DNA of 64,000 nucleotides from Legionella qingyii (GCF_003184185.1 NZ_QHJG01000003.1:1-64000), one strand, 5' to 3'; counted from the stretch's first letter, positions 35,617 to 44,904 are shown. Program-made: numbers and translations. Notes: generated from the sequence alone by a model not told the origin.

Positions 35617-36693
35617 TTAATTAATTTTATGCACCTGACTCACTGGCTGTTGTGCCGGCTTGTATTGAATTTGACAATTACCTGCTCCTGTCGACTCAAT
35701 GGTTATTTCATCTTTATCGGCACTAATCGTCATTAATCCCGTGTAATACGTACTCATTCCCCTAACAAAAGCTTGTGTTACGGAAGATGTTGTTGGAATG
35801 GCAGGAACAAAATGGGTCAAAACCAAATGCTTTACTTTAGCTTGTTGTGCCATTTTTGCAAGCTCTAGTGAATCAGAATGGTAGTTCTTGGTTTCTAGCG
35901 AGAATGCAGCATCCAATGTATCACCTTTTACTATTGCTTGTTGGTAGATTGCTTGATTCAATGGATTACTTAGCACTTCATTAATCAAAAGATCGGCATT
36001 TTTAGCGTGAGTAGCGAGTGTAGGAGTAACTTTGGTATCACCACTGATGACGATTTTACATCCTTTATAGTGGACGACATAACCTAGCGCTGGATAGACG
36101 GGTTCATGAGAAACTGGAAACGCGGTAATTTTAATATCTGAGGTATCATAAACGATTTTATCTTGCTTCACCGCATCCACTAATTTGGGGAGCCCAAATC
36201 CCATTTGTGGATCGAGTCTTCCTTGGCTATTTGAAGCTCGAAACATAACATCCAGTTGATAGGCTTTAGCCAATCCTTTTACAACTTGCTTGACCCCGTA
36301 GGGTCCATAAATATTGATGGGTTCGTTACGTCCATTATTCCAAGTAGCGTTAATAACCTGACCCAAGCCACTGAAATGGTCAGAATGCCAATGTGTTATA
36401 AATACATTATGAATTGTTGGGTAAGGTAATCCCATCGAAGCCAAGGTTTGAATCGCTCCTTCGCCCGCATCAAATAGCATAAACTGCTTATTCGCAATCA
36501 GAGCAAGGCAAGCTGGTTTGCGAATCTCTTGCATGGTAACTTCCGGATCTCCAGTTCCACAGAGATAAAGATGCATCTTACCATCAGTTAATAAATTCTT
36601 TTGAATAGGATTCTCTAAATACAAAGCAGCGAATGAATGGCTGGCATAAGCAAATAAAACCAAGCTAAATGTTTTTAAGCATTTAATGGGCAT
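35617..36693 (-). CDS. Exported metallo-beta-lactamase-fold hydrolase
   Basis: A 358-residue MBL protein, similar in layout to RNase Z/arylsulfatase-type members. The metal-binding motif is THWHSDHFSGLGQV. A further Asp lies in ISGDTKVTP and His in VLTHFVP. The ATG at 36693 has AAAGGA 9 bases upstream and begins a signal peptide (LKTFSLVLFAYASHSFA), so I reject the longer frame to 36729. It lies 11 bases after the stop of the preceding gene in a three-gene operon. The natural substrate is unknown. Confidence 0.85.
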   Translation of the reverse strand: MPIKCLKTFSLVLFAYASHSFAALYLENPIQKNLLTDGKMHLYLCGTGDPEVTMQEIRKPACLALIANKQFMLFDAGEGAIQTLASMGLPYPTIHNVFITHWHSDHFSGLGQVINATWNNGRNEPINIYGPYGVKQVVKGLAKAYQLDVMFRASNSQGRLDPQMGFGLPKLVDAVKQDKIVYDTSDIKITAFPVSHEPVYPALGYVVHYKGCKIVISGDTKVTPTLATHAKNADLLINEVLSNPLNQAIYQQAIVKGDTLDAAFSLETKNYHSDSLELAKMAQQAKVKHLVLTHFVPAIPTTSSVTQAFVRGMSTYYTGLMTISADKDEITIESTGAGNCQIQYKPAQQPVSQVHKIN

Positions 36694-36704
36694 GGGAAAG
36701 TCCT

Positions 36705-37619
36705 TTAAAATTGAGAATAGGGAAAACATTCAGTCCAGTTGTAAATCTTCCAATTCCCTAATCGCCAATTTTCAAATCCCTTCAAAATCGGTTGGCAGGA
36801 AGGAACATCTAAACGAATAAACGCTACATTGACTACTGCTTTAGTCGGAATCGGTTTTCCTTTGAATGCGTTATCTTCTTTTAATTCTACTTTTAAAGTT
36901 TTTAGTGCATATAAATGTGCAATACCTTTAATTAAGTCGATATCGACCTCAATATTGGAAACTTGAAACGTTAATTTCTTAAAATTAGAAAAATTCCTTT
37001 GAGTGAAGTTTATAATATTAGTTTTACCTCTAATAGGCGTATCAAAAGAGGGAACAATTAAACAGCTTTCTGCCTTATCCAACCAGAGTGCATCGATATC
37101 TGTTATATCTTGATTTTCTAATCCGTGCACATATTGCATAAATAAATGTGATATATATTTTTTTGTTTTCTCAAGCCTGTTAAGGTAGTTCTGATGATAA
37201 TCCAATGTTTCTTCAATTAGAGTTTGCGTAATGGGATTAAGCTTATTCTTTATGTGGAGTAAGCGTTGTTGTAATTCAGGGGATAGTTTATTAGGGTATT
37301 GCTGCAACATCAGCAATGCGGGCATCATTCGGCCTTCTTGTTTCTCATCTGCTAACCAATCTGCTTCTGGGAAAAAAGAAAAATATAATCCTACTGCCAT
37401 CATATTGGTAATAAATCGTTGATCATTGATTGCAGTTTGAATTTCAGGATGAGCGATGTCTTTCACACCCCTATCGATTAATGCTTGATACTTTTTAGCA
37501 TTATCAAATGTTGCTAACGATGTCCCTTTACGATAAAACGTTCCATTGTCAGTAATCATTCCTTGTTTGTTATCAGGAATCAACTTATCTGGATCTATTG
37601 CAATAGATGAGTAGTTCAT
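36705..37619 (-). CDS. Two-part protein with SnoaL/NTF2-like C-terminus
   Basis: A 304-residue protein. Residues about 20-145 resemble the whole of the neighbouring 134-aa protein (DNGTF..., PEADWLADEKQEGRMMPALLMLQQYP, then a helical end). The C-terminal about 150 residues look like a SnoaL/NTF2-like domain (DIDALWLDKAESCLIVPSFDTPIRGKTNI, ending WKIYNWTECFP). Its ATG overlaps the previous stop by 4 bases. Function is unknown; the operon partner is an exported MBL hydrolase. Confidence 0.7.
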   Translation of the reverse strand: MNYSSIAIDPDKLIPDNKQGMITDNGTFYRKGTSLATFDNAKKYQALIDRGVKDIAHPEIQTAINDQRFITNMMAVGLYFSFFPEADWLADEKQEGRMMPALLMLQQYPNKLSPELQQRLLHIKNKLNPITQTLIEETLDYHQNYLNRLEKTKKYISHLFMQYVHGLENQDITDIDALWLDKAESCLIVPSFDTPIRGKTNIINFTQRNFSNFKKLTFQVSNIEVDIDLIKGIAHLYALKTLKVELKEDNAFKGKPIPTKAVVNVAFIRLDVPSCQPILKGFENWRLGNWKIYNWTECFPYSQF

Positions 37620-38020
37620 GCTGAAAACTCCTGTAAAATCTTATCAACCATTTTTTGTAATGTCGGAGTGAGCGTTGAATATTTTTCTTTTAATCGGTTT
37701 ACAATTTCTGGCGTAACTGCTTCAGGTTGTTGCGAAAAGTAAAGCAAAATAATCATTAATCTACCTTGGTGTTCGCTTTGCAACCACTCCTCCGGAGAAA
37801 AAAAACCAATGATATCCAAAGCCTTTAAAGAAGGTATAAGTTTGGATTCGGTTTCAATAATTTTTAATAGGTTGTCCTCTTGGCTGATAGGGTCAATTTG
37901 TGACAATTCATCAAAGAAATAAGCGTTAATCATGCTTACGCCATATGAAGCAGCACGAGTAAAAGTGCCATCTTTTTGCAATTCACCAATTTGGTTATCC
38001 GGTATCCACTTTATAGTCAT
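37616..38020 (-). CDS. Unknown protein, relative of the next gene's N-terminus
   Basis: A 134-residue protein whose LQKDGTFTRAASYG and FFSPEEWLQSEHQGRLMIILLYFSQQPE align with the N-terminal domain of the 304-aa product that follows. It lacks the SnoaL-like part, so the pair is a tandem duplication with domain loss or gain. First gene of the operon reading leftward; it overlaps the second by 4 bases. Confidence 0.7.
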   Translation of the reverse strand: MTIKWIPDNQIGELQKDGTFTRAASYGVSMINAYFFDELSQIDPISQEDNLLKIIETESKLIPSLKALDIIGFFSPEEWLQSEHQGRLMIILLYFSQQPEAVTPEIVNRLKEKYSTLTPTLQKMVDKILQEFSA

Positions 38021-38235
38021 AGAGTCTTCTCACGTAAGTTAGAGAAAATTAGCTGTAAAAAGAGAATAATTTGCAGTAATTACAATAAATTAAACTATAA
38101 GAGTAAACTTTGCCAGTTAAATAGAAAATGAAAGACCTATATCATGATGTGGTCTATAAAACCACCTCGAGATGAATTTATATACTACATTTAGATTGAT
38201 AGATGAGCCTATGAGTTTCTTCAGAGGTGTCCGCA

Positions 38236-38499
38236 ATGCCACACCCATTATATGAACAATTAAAAAGTATTATTCTGGATGATAGGCTTATCTATGATGA
38301 ACAGTATGCCTCTGAAAAATTACCTTGTGGGCTAACGAACTTGCAATTTGCGGGATTACTGTTGCTAGTAGAATATGAGCTTCCACATAAGCAAAAACAA
38401 GATTTTAAAATCAATCCAGAGGTTTTTCATAAACCCGGAATTATGAACTTCGTCAAACTTAATGCACCTATTCAATTTGTTTCAAAATGCTTGAGTTAG
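38236..38499 (+). CDS. Small hypothetical protein
   Basis: An 87-residue protein (MPHPLYEQLKSIILDDRLIYDE...) with AGAGG 8 bases before ATG 38236. It has no motif or membrane segment that I recognise. A modest two-helix composition and a solid ribosome site make it a likely real gene. Confidence 0.55.
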   Translation: MPHPLYEQLKSIILDDRLIYDEQYASEKLPCGLTNLQFAGLLLLVEYELPHKQKQDFKINPEVFHKPGIMNFVKLNAPIQFVSKCLS

Positions 38500-38614
38500 A
38501 ATATTTTGTTTCTCGATGGAGGAGTAAGAACAAACAAGATGACTATTGGCAATAAAATTAGAAATGTGATTATAATGTTTTAAGGGATAATATTTATTAC
38601 ATGGAAGGTGCCCA

Positions 38615-38788
38615 ATGAGAAATATATTTCAATGGTTAATTGAATTTCTTGATGCGATTGTTGGTGTTGAGGGAGATAAACCGAACAACCGTTATCTCAA
38701 TGCTTACGAAGCTCAAGAAAAATATGATGCCGGCTTGATTCGAATGCGCGAATATAATAAAGAATTTGAACGCAAGGATAGGTTTTAA
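38615..38788 (+). CDS. 57-aa small protein
   Basis: A 57-codon frame, MRNIFQWLIEFLDAIVGVEG..., with GGAAGGTG 5 bases before the ATG. It has an amphipathic or hydrophobic N-terminal helix and a charged C-terminal half (RMREYNKEFERKDRF). It resembles small membrane-associated proteins. Function is unknown. Confidence 0.5.
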   Translation: MRNIFQWLIEFLDAIVGVEGDKPNNRYLNAYEAQEKYDAGLIRMREYNKEFERKDRF

Positions 38789-38975
38789 GCGATAACTGAA
38801 TATCATATGACTGCTATGAATTTCATCGATTTGGTTATGGATCTTTCTGTACACGTGTAGCCTGGTTGTTTGCAACTGTCTCTTGCCCACATCTGTGCCT
38901 AAGCCGCTGGATATTCGAAAAGAGACAGACTGCTTTTTCTGCGATGGGTAGAATATTTAGGGCTGTTTGGGAGTT

Positions 38976-39482
38976 TCATAGAGAACTAAAGTGAGTGTAC
39001 TTATCTGCCAATTCATCCAATGCCTGACCGCTAACCCGATGTACTGTCCATTCATCCATTGGTTTGGCGCCGAGTCGTTCATAAAATTTAATAGCAGGTT
39101 CATTCCAATCTAAAACCCACCATTCAAAACGTCCACAATTTCTATCTTTAGCTAACTTAGCTAAGTAGGCCAGCATAATTTGTCCTATTCCACAGCCTCG
39201 TGCTTCGGGTTTAACATATAAATCTTCTAAATAAAGGCCTGGCTTTGCTAAAAATGTTGAATAATTATGAAAGAACAAAGCAAAGCTAACTGGTTTTTCA
39301 TCAAGATAACCAATGATAACCTCTGCATGAGCTTTAGAGCCAAATAAAGTTTCTAACAATTGTTCCTCAGTTGCGACTACCTCATGGAGCAGTTGCTCAT
39401 ACTCGGCTAATTCTTTAATAAATTGAAAAATTAAGGGGATATCAGATGCTGTTGCAATTCTAATTTTTAAATCTTGATTCAT
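38976..39482 (-). CDS. GNAT acetyltransferase, diamine acetyltransferase-like
   Basis: A 168-residue enzyme resembling the SSAT family (spermidine/spermine or thialysine N-acetyltransferases). IRIATASDIPLIFQFIKELAEYEQ opens the protein, YLEDLYVKPEARGCGIGQIML is the acetyl-CoA loop, and RFEWWVLDWNEPAIKFYERLGA precedes the C-terminus. AGGA lies 8 bases before the ATG. The substrate may be a polyamine or a thialysine-like amine; not proven. Confidence 0.85.
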   Translation of the reverse strand: MNQDLKIRIATASDIPLIFQFIKELAEYEQLLHEVVATEEQLLETLFGSKAHAEVIIGYLDEKPVSFALFFHNYSTFLAKPGLYLEDLYVKPEARGCGIGQIMLAYLAKLAKDRNCGRFEWWVLDWNEPAIKFYERLGAKPMDEWTVHRVSGQALDELADKYTHFSSL

Positions 39483-39600
39483 TATTTTTATCCTACTATT
39501 TACTTAAAAAAGGGCGCAGCATTTTAATTCTCTTCTTAATTTATGTTGCAGGTTATTCTGCTTTTTAAGGATAAAATTATCTTTTTATTGTAACTCTATA

Positions 39601-40377
39601 TTAATTGATATGTTGAGAAAAATGCTCATCTGCTCTCAAGGTAAGAATTTCAAATCCATCCTCAGTTACTAAAATTGTATGTTCCCATTGTGCGGATAAT
39701 TTATGATCTTTGGTGACAACAGTCCATCCATCTCCTAATATTTTGACCTCTCTAGTACCCAAATTAATCATTGGTTCAATAGTAAAAGTCATTCCTGCTT
39801 GTAATTGTAATCCTGTATTGGGCTTACCAAAATGCATGACATTAGGTTCTTCCCACATTGTTCTGCCAATACCATGCCCTCCAAATTCACGAACAACAGA
39901 ATATCGATTTTTCTCGGCATGCTCTTGGATTATGCTTCCTATATCTCCGAGTCGAACCCCAGGACGCACTATGGCAATGGCTTTATAAAGACACTCTTGC
40001 GTAACGGCTACTAATTTTTTAGCAAAAGGTTTTACATCGCCGATGAGAAACATTTTACTTGTGTCACCGATATAACCGTCTTTTTGCACAGTAACATCAA
40101 TATTAAGGATGTCACCGTTCTTAATTATTTTATCAGAAGGTATTCCATGACATACAACATGATTAATAGAGGTGCAAATGCACGCTGGAAATCCATGATG
40201 ATTTAAAGTTGATGGTATTGCTTGCAAATCTTCAATAATATAGTTCCGACATATTTGTTCCAGTCCACTGGTACTTACACCGGGTATAACATAAGGTTCT
40301 ATCATTTGAAGTACTGATGCGGCCAGATTTCCTGCAACCCGCATTTTTGCTATTTCTTCATGCGTCTTCACTAACAT
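39601..40377 (-). CDS. map: Type I methionine aminopeptidase
   Basis: A 258-residue cytosolic metalloprotease removing N-terminal Met. Ligands and motifs visible: HHGFPACICTSINHVVCHGIP, NIDVTVQKDGYIGDTSKMF (two Asp ligands), FGGHGIGRTMWEEP (His), TIEPMINLG (Glu) and WEHTILVTEDG (Glu). I start at ATG 40377, with AGGTG 9 bases upstream. Its start overlaps the end of a ParD-like gene by 20 bases, so translation is coupled. It may be a second, accessory copy rather than the housekeeping one beside rpsB. Confidence 0.9.
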   Translation of the reverse strand: MLVKTHEEIAKMRVAGNLAASVLQMIEPYVIPGVSTSGLEQICRNYIIEDLQAIPSTLNHHGFPACICTSINHVVCHGIPSDKIIKNGDILNIDVTVQKDGYIGDTSKMFLIGDVKPFAKKLVAVTQECLYKAIAIVRPGVRLGDIGSIIQEHAEKNRYSVVREFGGHGIGRTMWEEPNVMHFGKPNTGLQLQAGMTFTIEPMINLGTREVKILGDGWTVVTKDHKLSAQWEHTILVTEDGFEILTLRADEHFSQHIN

Positions 40378-40570
40378 CGTGTATTTCACCTAATGATGCT
40401 TGATTTATTAGAATTTTGAGAATTTCAGGATAAGTAATAGAAGGATTTTCTTCTGCCAATTTTCCTATTCTAATCCAGTATTCAGCTTGTGAGTTTATTG
40501 AGCGGCTCATTGCTCTAGCCATCAGCTTTGTCGCTTCATGTAGTTCATTAGAAATTTTTACAATACCCAT
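40358..40570 (-). CDS. ParD-like small protein
   Basis: A 70-residue protein, MGIVKISNELHEATKLMARAMSRSINSQAEYWIRIGKLAEENP, with the beta-strand and two helices of a ribbon-helix-helix antitoxin of the ParD-like family. The partner overlapping its 3' end is methionine aminopeptidase, not a RelE-type toxin. It may repress the shared promoter. GGAG-like AGAAC lies before the ATG. Confidence 0.75.
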   Translation of the reverse strand: MGIVKISNELHEATKLMARAMSRSINSQAEYWIRIGKLAEENPSITYPEILKILINQASLGEIHDVSEDA

Positions 40571-40733
40571 ATAGTTCTCCCAAAAAACGAATTGTATAGT
40601 GATTTAAATCAAAATACTATAATATGCTACATAATATATTTTTTGGGCTTCGAATAGAAAATAGTGGCTGTAATTGGAGCGTTATTCAGGTACTATTGAT
40701 AAAATCTAAATGTAGATGAAAAGGAGTAATTTA

Positions 40734-41048
40734 ATGATTAATCATATTGTTGTATTACAATTTAAAGCAAATTTAACAGAGTCGAATATTTCTTCTGCGC
40801 TAAATCAGTTAGGTAATTTACAAGAAATAATTCCATCTATTAAAGACTTCACATTTGGAAAAAATTGTAGCCCCGAGCAATTAAATAAAGGATTTACTCA
40901 TGCATTTGTCATGAAATTTGATGATTTAAATGGAAGAGATCTTTATTTAGAGCATCCGGAGCATAAAAGAATCGCTACAGAGGTATTAGTTCCTATGTTA
41001 GAAAATGGTTTGGAATCTGCTGTAGTTATTGATTATGAATACAAATAG
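40734..41048 (+). CDS. Dabb (stress-responsive A/B barrel) protein
   Basis: A 104-residue protein of the dimeric alpha/beta-barrel type: MINHIVVLQFKANLTE, IPSIKDFTFGKN, THAFVMKFDDLNGRDLYLEHPEHKRIATEVLVPML. ATG 40734 follows AAAGGAG; ATG 40716 lies before that ribosome site and is rejected. The role of the family is unclear. Confidence 0.85.
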   Translation: MINHIVVLQFKANLTESNISSALNQLGNLQEIIPSIKDFTFGKNCSPEQLNKGFTHAFVMKFDDLNGRDLYLEHPEHKRIATEVLVPMLENGLESAVVIDYEYK

Positions 41049-41107
41049 CAAACCCGGCAACTGTATCTGGTTGTTTGCAACCAAAATACACTTGCTGCCC
41101 GAGCCTA

Positions 41108-42514
41108 TTAATTTAAACCCCACTCAGCAACTGGAGTTTCTGAGTATTGATTTTTAATATACTGCTCAAGCAGGCCATTAAAATCATTTTTGTGTTTCGC
41201 AAGAAATTTATCTTGCCATATACTTCCATTTTGATTTCTCTCAAGCCTGGTTTTAATTATATCCAAATAAAAATGCGCCTCCAGGATGTCAACTCCCAAA
41301 TCTTCAAGCCCTTTAAAAGCCAGAGGTAATAAGTTTTTTAAAAGGGTACTCGCCTTAATCTTGCCAGAATTCCAATTCAGTCTCGCTTCTAATCCGTAAC
41401 GAGCTGATTCATAAAAATTTTTTAAGATAGATTCATGAGAAATTAAAGAGGTTAAGGAGGGCAGGTTATTAGCATAATAATTAGTTATACCATAAAAAAA
41501 TGCGGCATTTGCTATCATATCCACTACAGTTGGGCCAGAAGATAATACACGGTGTTCTATTCTTAAATAGGGCTCATTCTGTCGATTAAAGTCCAAAATG
41601 GGTCTGTTCCAACGGAAAATACAACTATTTTGACATCTCACATGAAACATTTGATTAATAGGTTCTTTATACGCAGCAAGCGGCAAGAGATAAGGAAAAT
41701 TACTTAGGTTATTTTTAAAAATGGAAAACAAAGTGTCTTGCAAATAATTAGGTTCAAGAAAAACGGTTTTTTGCAATGGAAATGGAAAAGTATAAAGTTG
41801 TTCAAAAATGCTGATTCTTGTTTCGCTCCATAAGTGTTTCCCACAAAAGTAAGGTGAATTACTACTAAGAGCCAATAAAGGGGCTGATAATATTTGAATT
41901 ATATTAAAATAATGAGTTAATTGATGTTGAGGAACTTCTATATGAAGTTGCAAAGAACATATTAATCCTTCTATAGCTAAAGATTCTGGATATAAAAGAA
42001 GATTTTCTTTTTCCCCATTTATATGAATGGACAAAGGTTCTCCTTTTCGATATTTAGCTACAAACTCATTCATTAAAAGATAAATTTTTTGGGGTGTAAT
42101 ATATAAATGACTAAAAAGAGCTGGATCTGCTTGAGGTATAGAGCCGATGAGCGCCAAATGATGTTGGGAGTTACAGGCCATTTCACAACATTTATTCCAT
42201 AGAGATAAAATACTTTGATGTAGAAAGGATAAAAAATTATCTTTTAAAGGAAAAACAGGAGTATTAATTTCTAATTGAGCAGTTCCTGCTTCTCTTACCA
42301 ATTCTTTAAGTTTTTTCGTAAAAAAATGATTATGAGGTGATAATTGATACTCCTTATCTAAAATAAGAAACTCAATTTCAGCACCTCCATTGATGGATTC
42401 AGATTTAAAATAGTCTTTTGCAAACCATTCTTTTAAAAGTTGCGTTTCAGCAACTAAATTTTTTTTAAATAATTCGCAATCAATTTTATAATTTCCAATT
42501 TTTTTAATATGCAT
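41108..42514 (-). CDS. GCS2-family glutamate-cysteine ligase-like enzyme
   Basis: A 468-residue carboxylate-amine ligase of the GCS2 type. GGAEIEFLILD (about 43-53) holds the Mg-ATP acids, followed by LEINTPVFPL, SLQLHIEVPQ, LSSNSPYFCGK and RIEHRVLSSGP. Such enzymes join glutamate to cysteine or another amine; EgtA of ergothioneine synthesis belongs here. It lies 23 bases after a class II amidotransferase gene on the same strand, a pairing that recalls EgtA/EgtC, but no EgtB or EgtD gene is in the window. Confidence 0.8.
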   Translation of the reverse strand: MHIKKIGNYKIDCELFKKNLVAETQLLKEWFAKDYFKSESINGGAEIEFLILDKEYQLSPHNHFFTKKLKELVREAGTAQLEINTPVFPLKDNFLSFLHQSILSLWNKCCEMACNSQHHLALIGSIPQADPALFSHLYITPQKIYLLMNEFVAKYRKGEPLSIHINGEKENLLLYPESLAIEGLICSLQLHIEVPQHQLTHYFNIIQILSAPLLALSSNSPYFCGKHLWSETRISIFEQLYTFPFPLQKTVFLEPNYLQDTLFSIFKNNLSNFPYLLPLAAYKEPINQMFHVRCQNSCIFRWNRPILDFNRQNEPYLRIEHRVLSSGPTVVDMIANAAFFYGITNYYANNLPSLTSLISHESILKNFYESARYGLEARLNWNSGKIKASTLLKNLLPLAFKGLEDLGVDILEAHFYLDIIKTRLERNQNGSIWQDKFLAKHKNDFNGLLEQYIKNQYSETPVAEWGLN

Positions 42515-42537
42515 TGCTTGGTCCTTAAGTATTTAGA

Positions 42538-43368
42538 CTAAAGTTTTTGTAATGAAATACTTAAATTCGACTCAACCATGAAGCAATGGTTCACTGGTAT
42601 AATTTGCCATTTAAATCCATTAGTTGACAATTTTTCAGAAGCAATAATTACATAATTGTAAACCGTTTCTTTTGTTGCGCTTTTTGCAAGACTCTCACTT
42701 AATGAGAAATACATTGTTTCAGGTTTGGTTCGTGCAGAAGTACAATAACGAAAAGCGACGATACGTTTCCCATCAGTGATGCAAATATTAAAGTAGCTTA
42801 CTGCTTTTTTATGATATTGTTTTACTAACTCATTAATTATTTGTAATGTTTTTAGTAAAATGTTGTGTATATCATGAGAGTTTTTTATTTTTAAATTTTT
42901 TGCTAATTGCAAAAATAAAGCAAAAATCAATTCTGAGTCGGTACTTCCTTTAATCCAGCTATAAATATCATCATCTAATAAATTACTAATTTGGCGTTTA
43001 ATTTTTTTGAAGAAAGGAATAAATCCGTTATGCATAAATAGCCAGTTTTTATATATAAAAGGATGGCAATTAAAATGAGAAATACCCCCAGTACTTGCTG
43101 CGCGTATATGAGCAAAAAAAAGCTGAGCCCTGGTTTTTTTTGCTATATAGGAAAAATTGCGATCATTCCACGCAGGAAAAAGTGAAGTGAATAAAGCCGG
43201 TGTCTTATCAAAAGGAGTATACCATCCCAAGCCAAATCCATCTCCATTGGTAAGAGTACGTGATTCACGAGCCAAGAGGCTTTGCTTTATAAGCGAATTG
43301 TTAGGTTTAACTAATAGATTAGCTAATAAAATATCCTCTTTTCCTATGTAAGCTACGAATCGACACAT
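42538..43368 (-). CDS. Class II glutamine amidotransferase, EgtC/YafJ-like
   Basis: A 276-residue N-terminal nucleophile hydrolase starting MCRFVAYIG, with Cys2 as nucleophile after Met removal. GDGFGLGWY, FFAHIRAASTGG, NCHPFIYKNWLFMHNGFI and STDSELIFALFL are the standard active-site blocks. In EgtC this fold removes a gamma-glutamyl group. The next gene (41108-42514) is a gamma-glutamyl ligase-like enzyme, so the two may make and trim a gamma-glutamyl intermediate; this is inferred from context. Confidence 0.85.
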   Translation of the reverse strand: MCRFVAYIGKEDILLANLLVKPNNSLIKQSLLARESRTLTNGDGFGLGWYTPFDKTPALFTSLFPAWNDRNFSYIAKKTRAQLFFAHIRAASTGGISHFNCHPFIYKNWLFMHNGFIPFFKKIKRQISNLLDDDIYSWIKGSTDSELIFALFLQLAKNLKIKNSHDIHNILLKTLQIINELVKQYHKKAVSYFNICITDGKRIVAFRYCTSARTKPETMYFSLSESLAKSATKETVYNYVIIASEKLSTNGFKWQIIPVNHCFMVESNLSISLQKL

Positions 43369-43500
43369 GATTATTGTCCTTATCGAGGCTTAAAACGATT
43401 CATATCATTGTAATTTTAGGAAAGGAGAAATAAGATGTCCAAAATAATATTCAAAATAGTCGCTTTTTATTCATTTGTGACGGTTAGCAGGATGTGAACG

Positions 43501-43896
43501 ATGTCTTCTATTTCTGAAACAATGTTCAAGCATTTTATTGCGATCGGTGCTTTATCAGCAATGGTTGCTACAATTTTAGGTGCCTTTGCTGCTCATGGTT
43601 TAAAGACACAATTAAGCGAATATCAGATGCATATTTTTCAAACAGGAGTTTTTTATCAATTTACTCATAGTTTAGCTTTATTATTCGTTGGGGGGATTCT
43701 TTTGCATATTAATAACCGGTTCATCCGAATTTCAGGATGGTTGTTTGTTATGGGAATTTTGCTCTTTTCAGGAAGCTTATACTTAATGAGTGTGTTGAAC
43801 GTAAAAGTTATTGGAATTGTCACTCCAATTGGCGGCACATGCTTTATCCTTGGCTGGATTGTACTGGTTTTGGGAATATATAAAACAAATGCTTAA
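43501..43896 (+). CDS. DUF423 inner-membrane protein
   Basis: A 131-residue protein with four hydrophobic segments and the DUF423 blocks ILGAFAAHGLKTQLS, FYQFTHSLALLF, LLFSGSLYLMSV and IGIVTPIGGTCFILGW. Function is unknown. AGGA lies 8 bases before the ATG. Confidence 0.88.
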   Translation: MSSISETMFKHFIAIGALSAMVATILGAFAAHGLKTQLSEYQMHIFQTGVFYQFTHSLALLFVGGILLHINNRFIRISGWLFVMGILLFSGSLYLMSVLNVKVIGIVTPIGGTCFILGWIVLVLGIYKTNA

Positions 43897-44019
43897 AATG
43901 ATTGGTATTATGTGCGCGCAAATTTATAGTAATTTCAGTAAATTATCCTGTTTTTAGTTTCTTTTTAAAAAAGTTGTAGAATTTATCTATCGTATTATAA
44001 ACATCAAGCGATTATTTTT

Positions 44020-44619
44020 ATGAAATTAAACCATCAATTAAAAGTCATTCTAGCCAGTGCATCCCCAAGACGGTTACAAATATTGCAAGAGCACGGGTTG
44101 AATGCCGTGGCCATGCCTGCTGATATTGAAGAAATTTTACAACAAGATGAAGGGGCTAAGGACTATGTAACTCGGTTGGCTCAAGAAAAAGCTCACACTA
44201 TTTTGGTACAGTCAGCAGTAGATACTGCGGATTTCATTTTGGCGGCAGACACTACAGTGGCTTATCAAAATCATATTTTAGAAAAACCCCGAGATTATGA
44301 AGACGCGTATAGAATGTTACGTATGCTTAGTGGCAAATCCCATGAAGTCTATACTGGTTATACTCTGATTTTTTTACCAGAACAAAAGTGGTGCATTAAC
44401 TATGTAACAACGCATATTACTTTTCACAAACTTACAGAGCAGCAAATTCTAAATTATATTGATTCAGGAGATCCTTTCGATAAAGCTGGGGGGTATGGCA
44501 TTCAGACAGTACGTGATACATTTGTTAAAGAAATAAAAGGTTCCTATTACAATGTTATGGGCTTACCCATTGAGGAAATTTTGGAAAAAATTTCTTTTGA
44601 GTATTCTAAGGAAGCTTGA
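44020..44619 (+). CDS. Maf-family nucleotide pyrophosphatase
   Basis: A 199-residue Maf/YhdE-type enzyme that hydrolyses non-canonical or modified nucleoside triphosphates. ILASASPRRLQIL, ILAADTTVAY, EKPRDYEDAYRMLRMLSGKSHEVYTGY and FDKAGGYGIQ are the active-site blocks. It sits alone between DUF423 and an ankyrin gene. Confidence 0.92.
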   Translation: MKLNHQLKVILASASPRRLQILQEHGLNAVAMPADIEEILQQDEGAKDYVTRLAQEKAHTILVQSAVDTADFILAADTTVAYQNHILEKPRDYEDAYRMLRMLSGKSHEVYTGYTLIFLPEQKWCINYVTTHITFHKLTEQQILNYIDSGDPFDKAGGYGIQTVRDTFVKEIKGSYYNVMGLPIEEILEKISFEYSKEA

Positions 44620-44904
44620 CCATTGGGCTCCACTACCTGAAGTCTATGCATCTTTTAAAGCTAATTTTTATAAATGCATAATGAATTGCTGTCTACTCCT
44701 TCTGTTGAACTTGCATTAACTAACAGAACAGGAATTGGTATGTTTAGAAGGAGGATTCTTCTTTTCTTCCAAATCAAAGCCGATGATTTATAAAGTCCAA
44801 TATTATGTACATACATCTAATTAAGTCATATTGGATGCCTATAATCTTTACTTAACTTTTTCTTGTTATAATGACTCATTCATTTTTTAATCTGGAAAAT
44901 CAAC

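Noticed and set aside
38636..38890. 84-aa minus-strand frame
   Set aside because: It is antisense to the 57-aa gene at 38615-38788, which has a much better ribosome site and composition.
39710..39988. 92-aa plus-strand frame
   Set aside because: It is a shadow of methionine aminopeptidase, whose catalytic motifs are all intact on the other strand.
44830..44904. PmrA-like box before the ankyrin gene
   Set aside because: Half-sites deviate (TTAAC/TTGTT) and overlap the TATAAT, unlike the other candidates.
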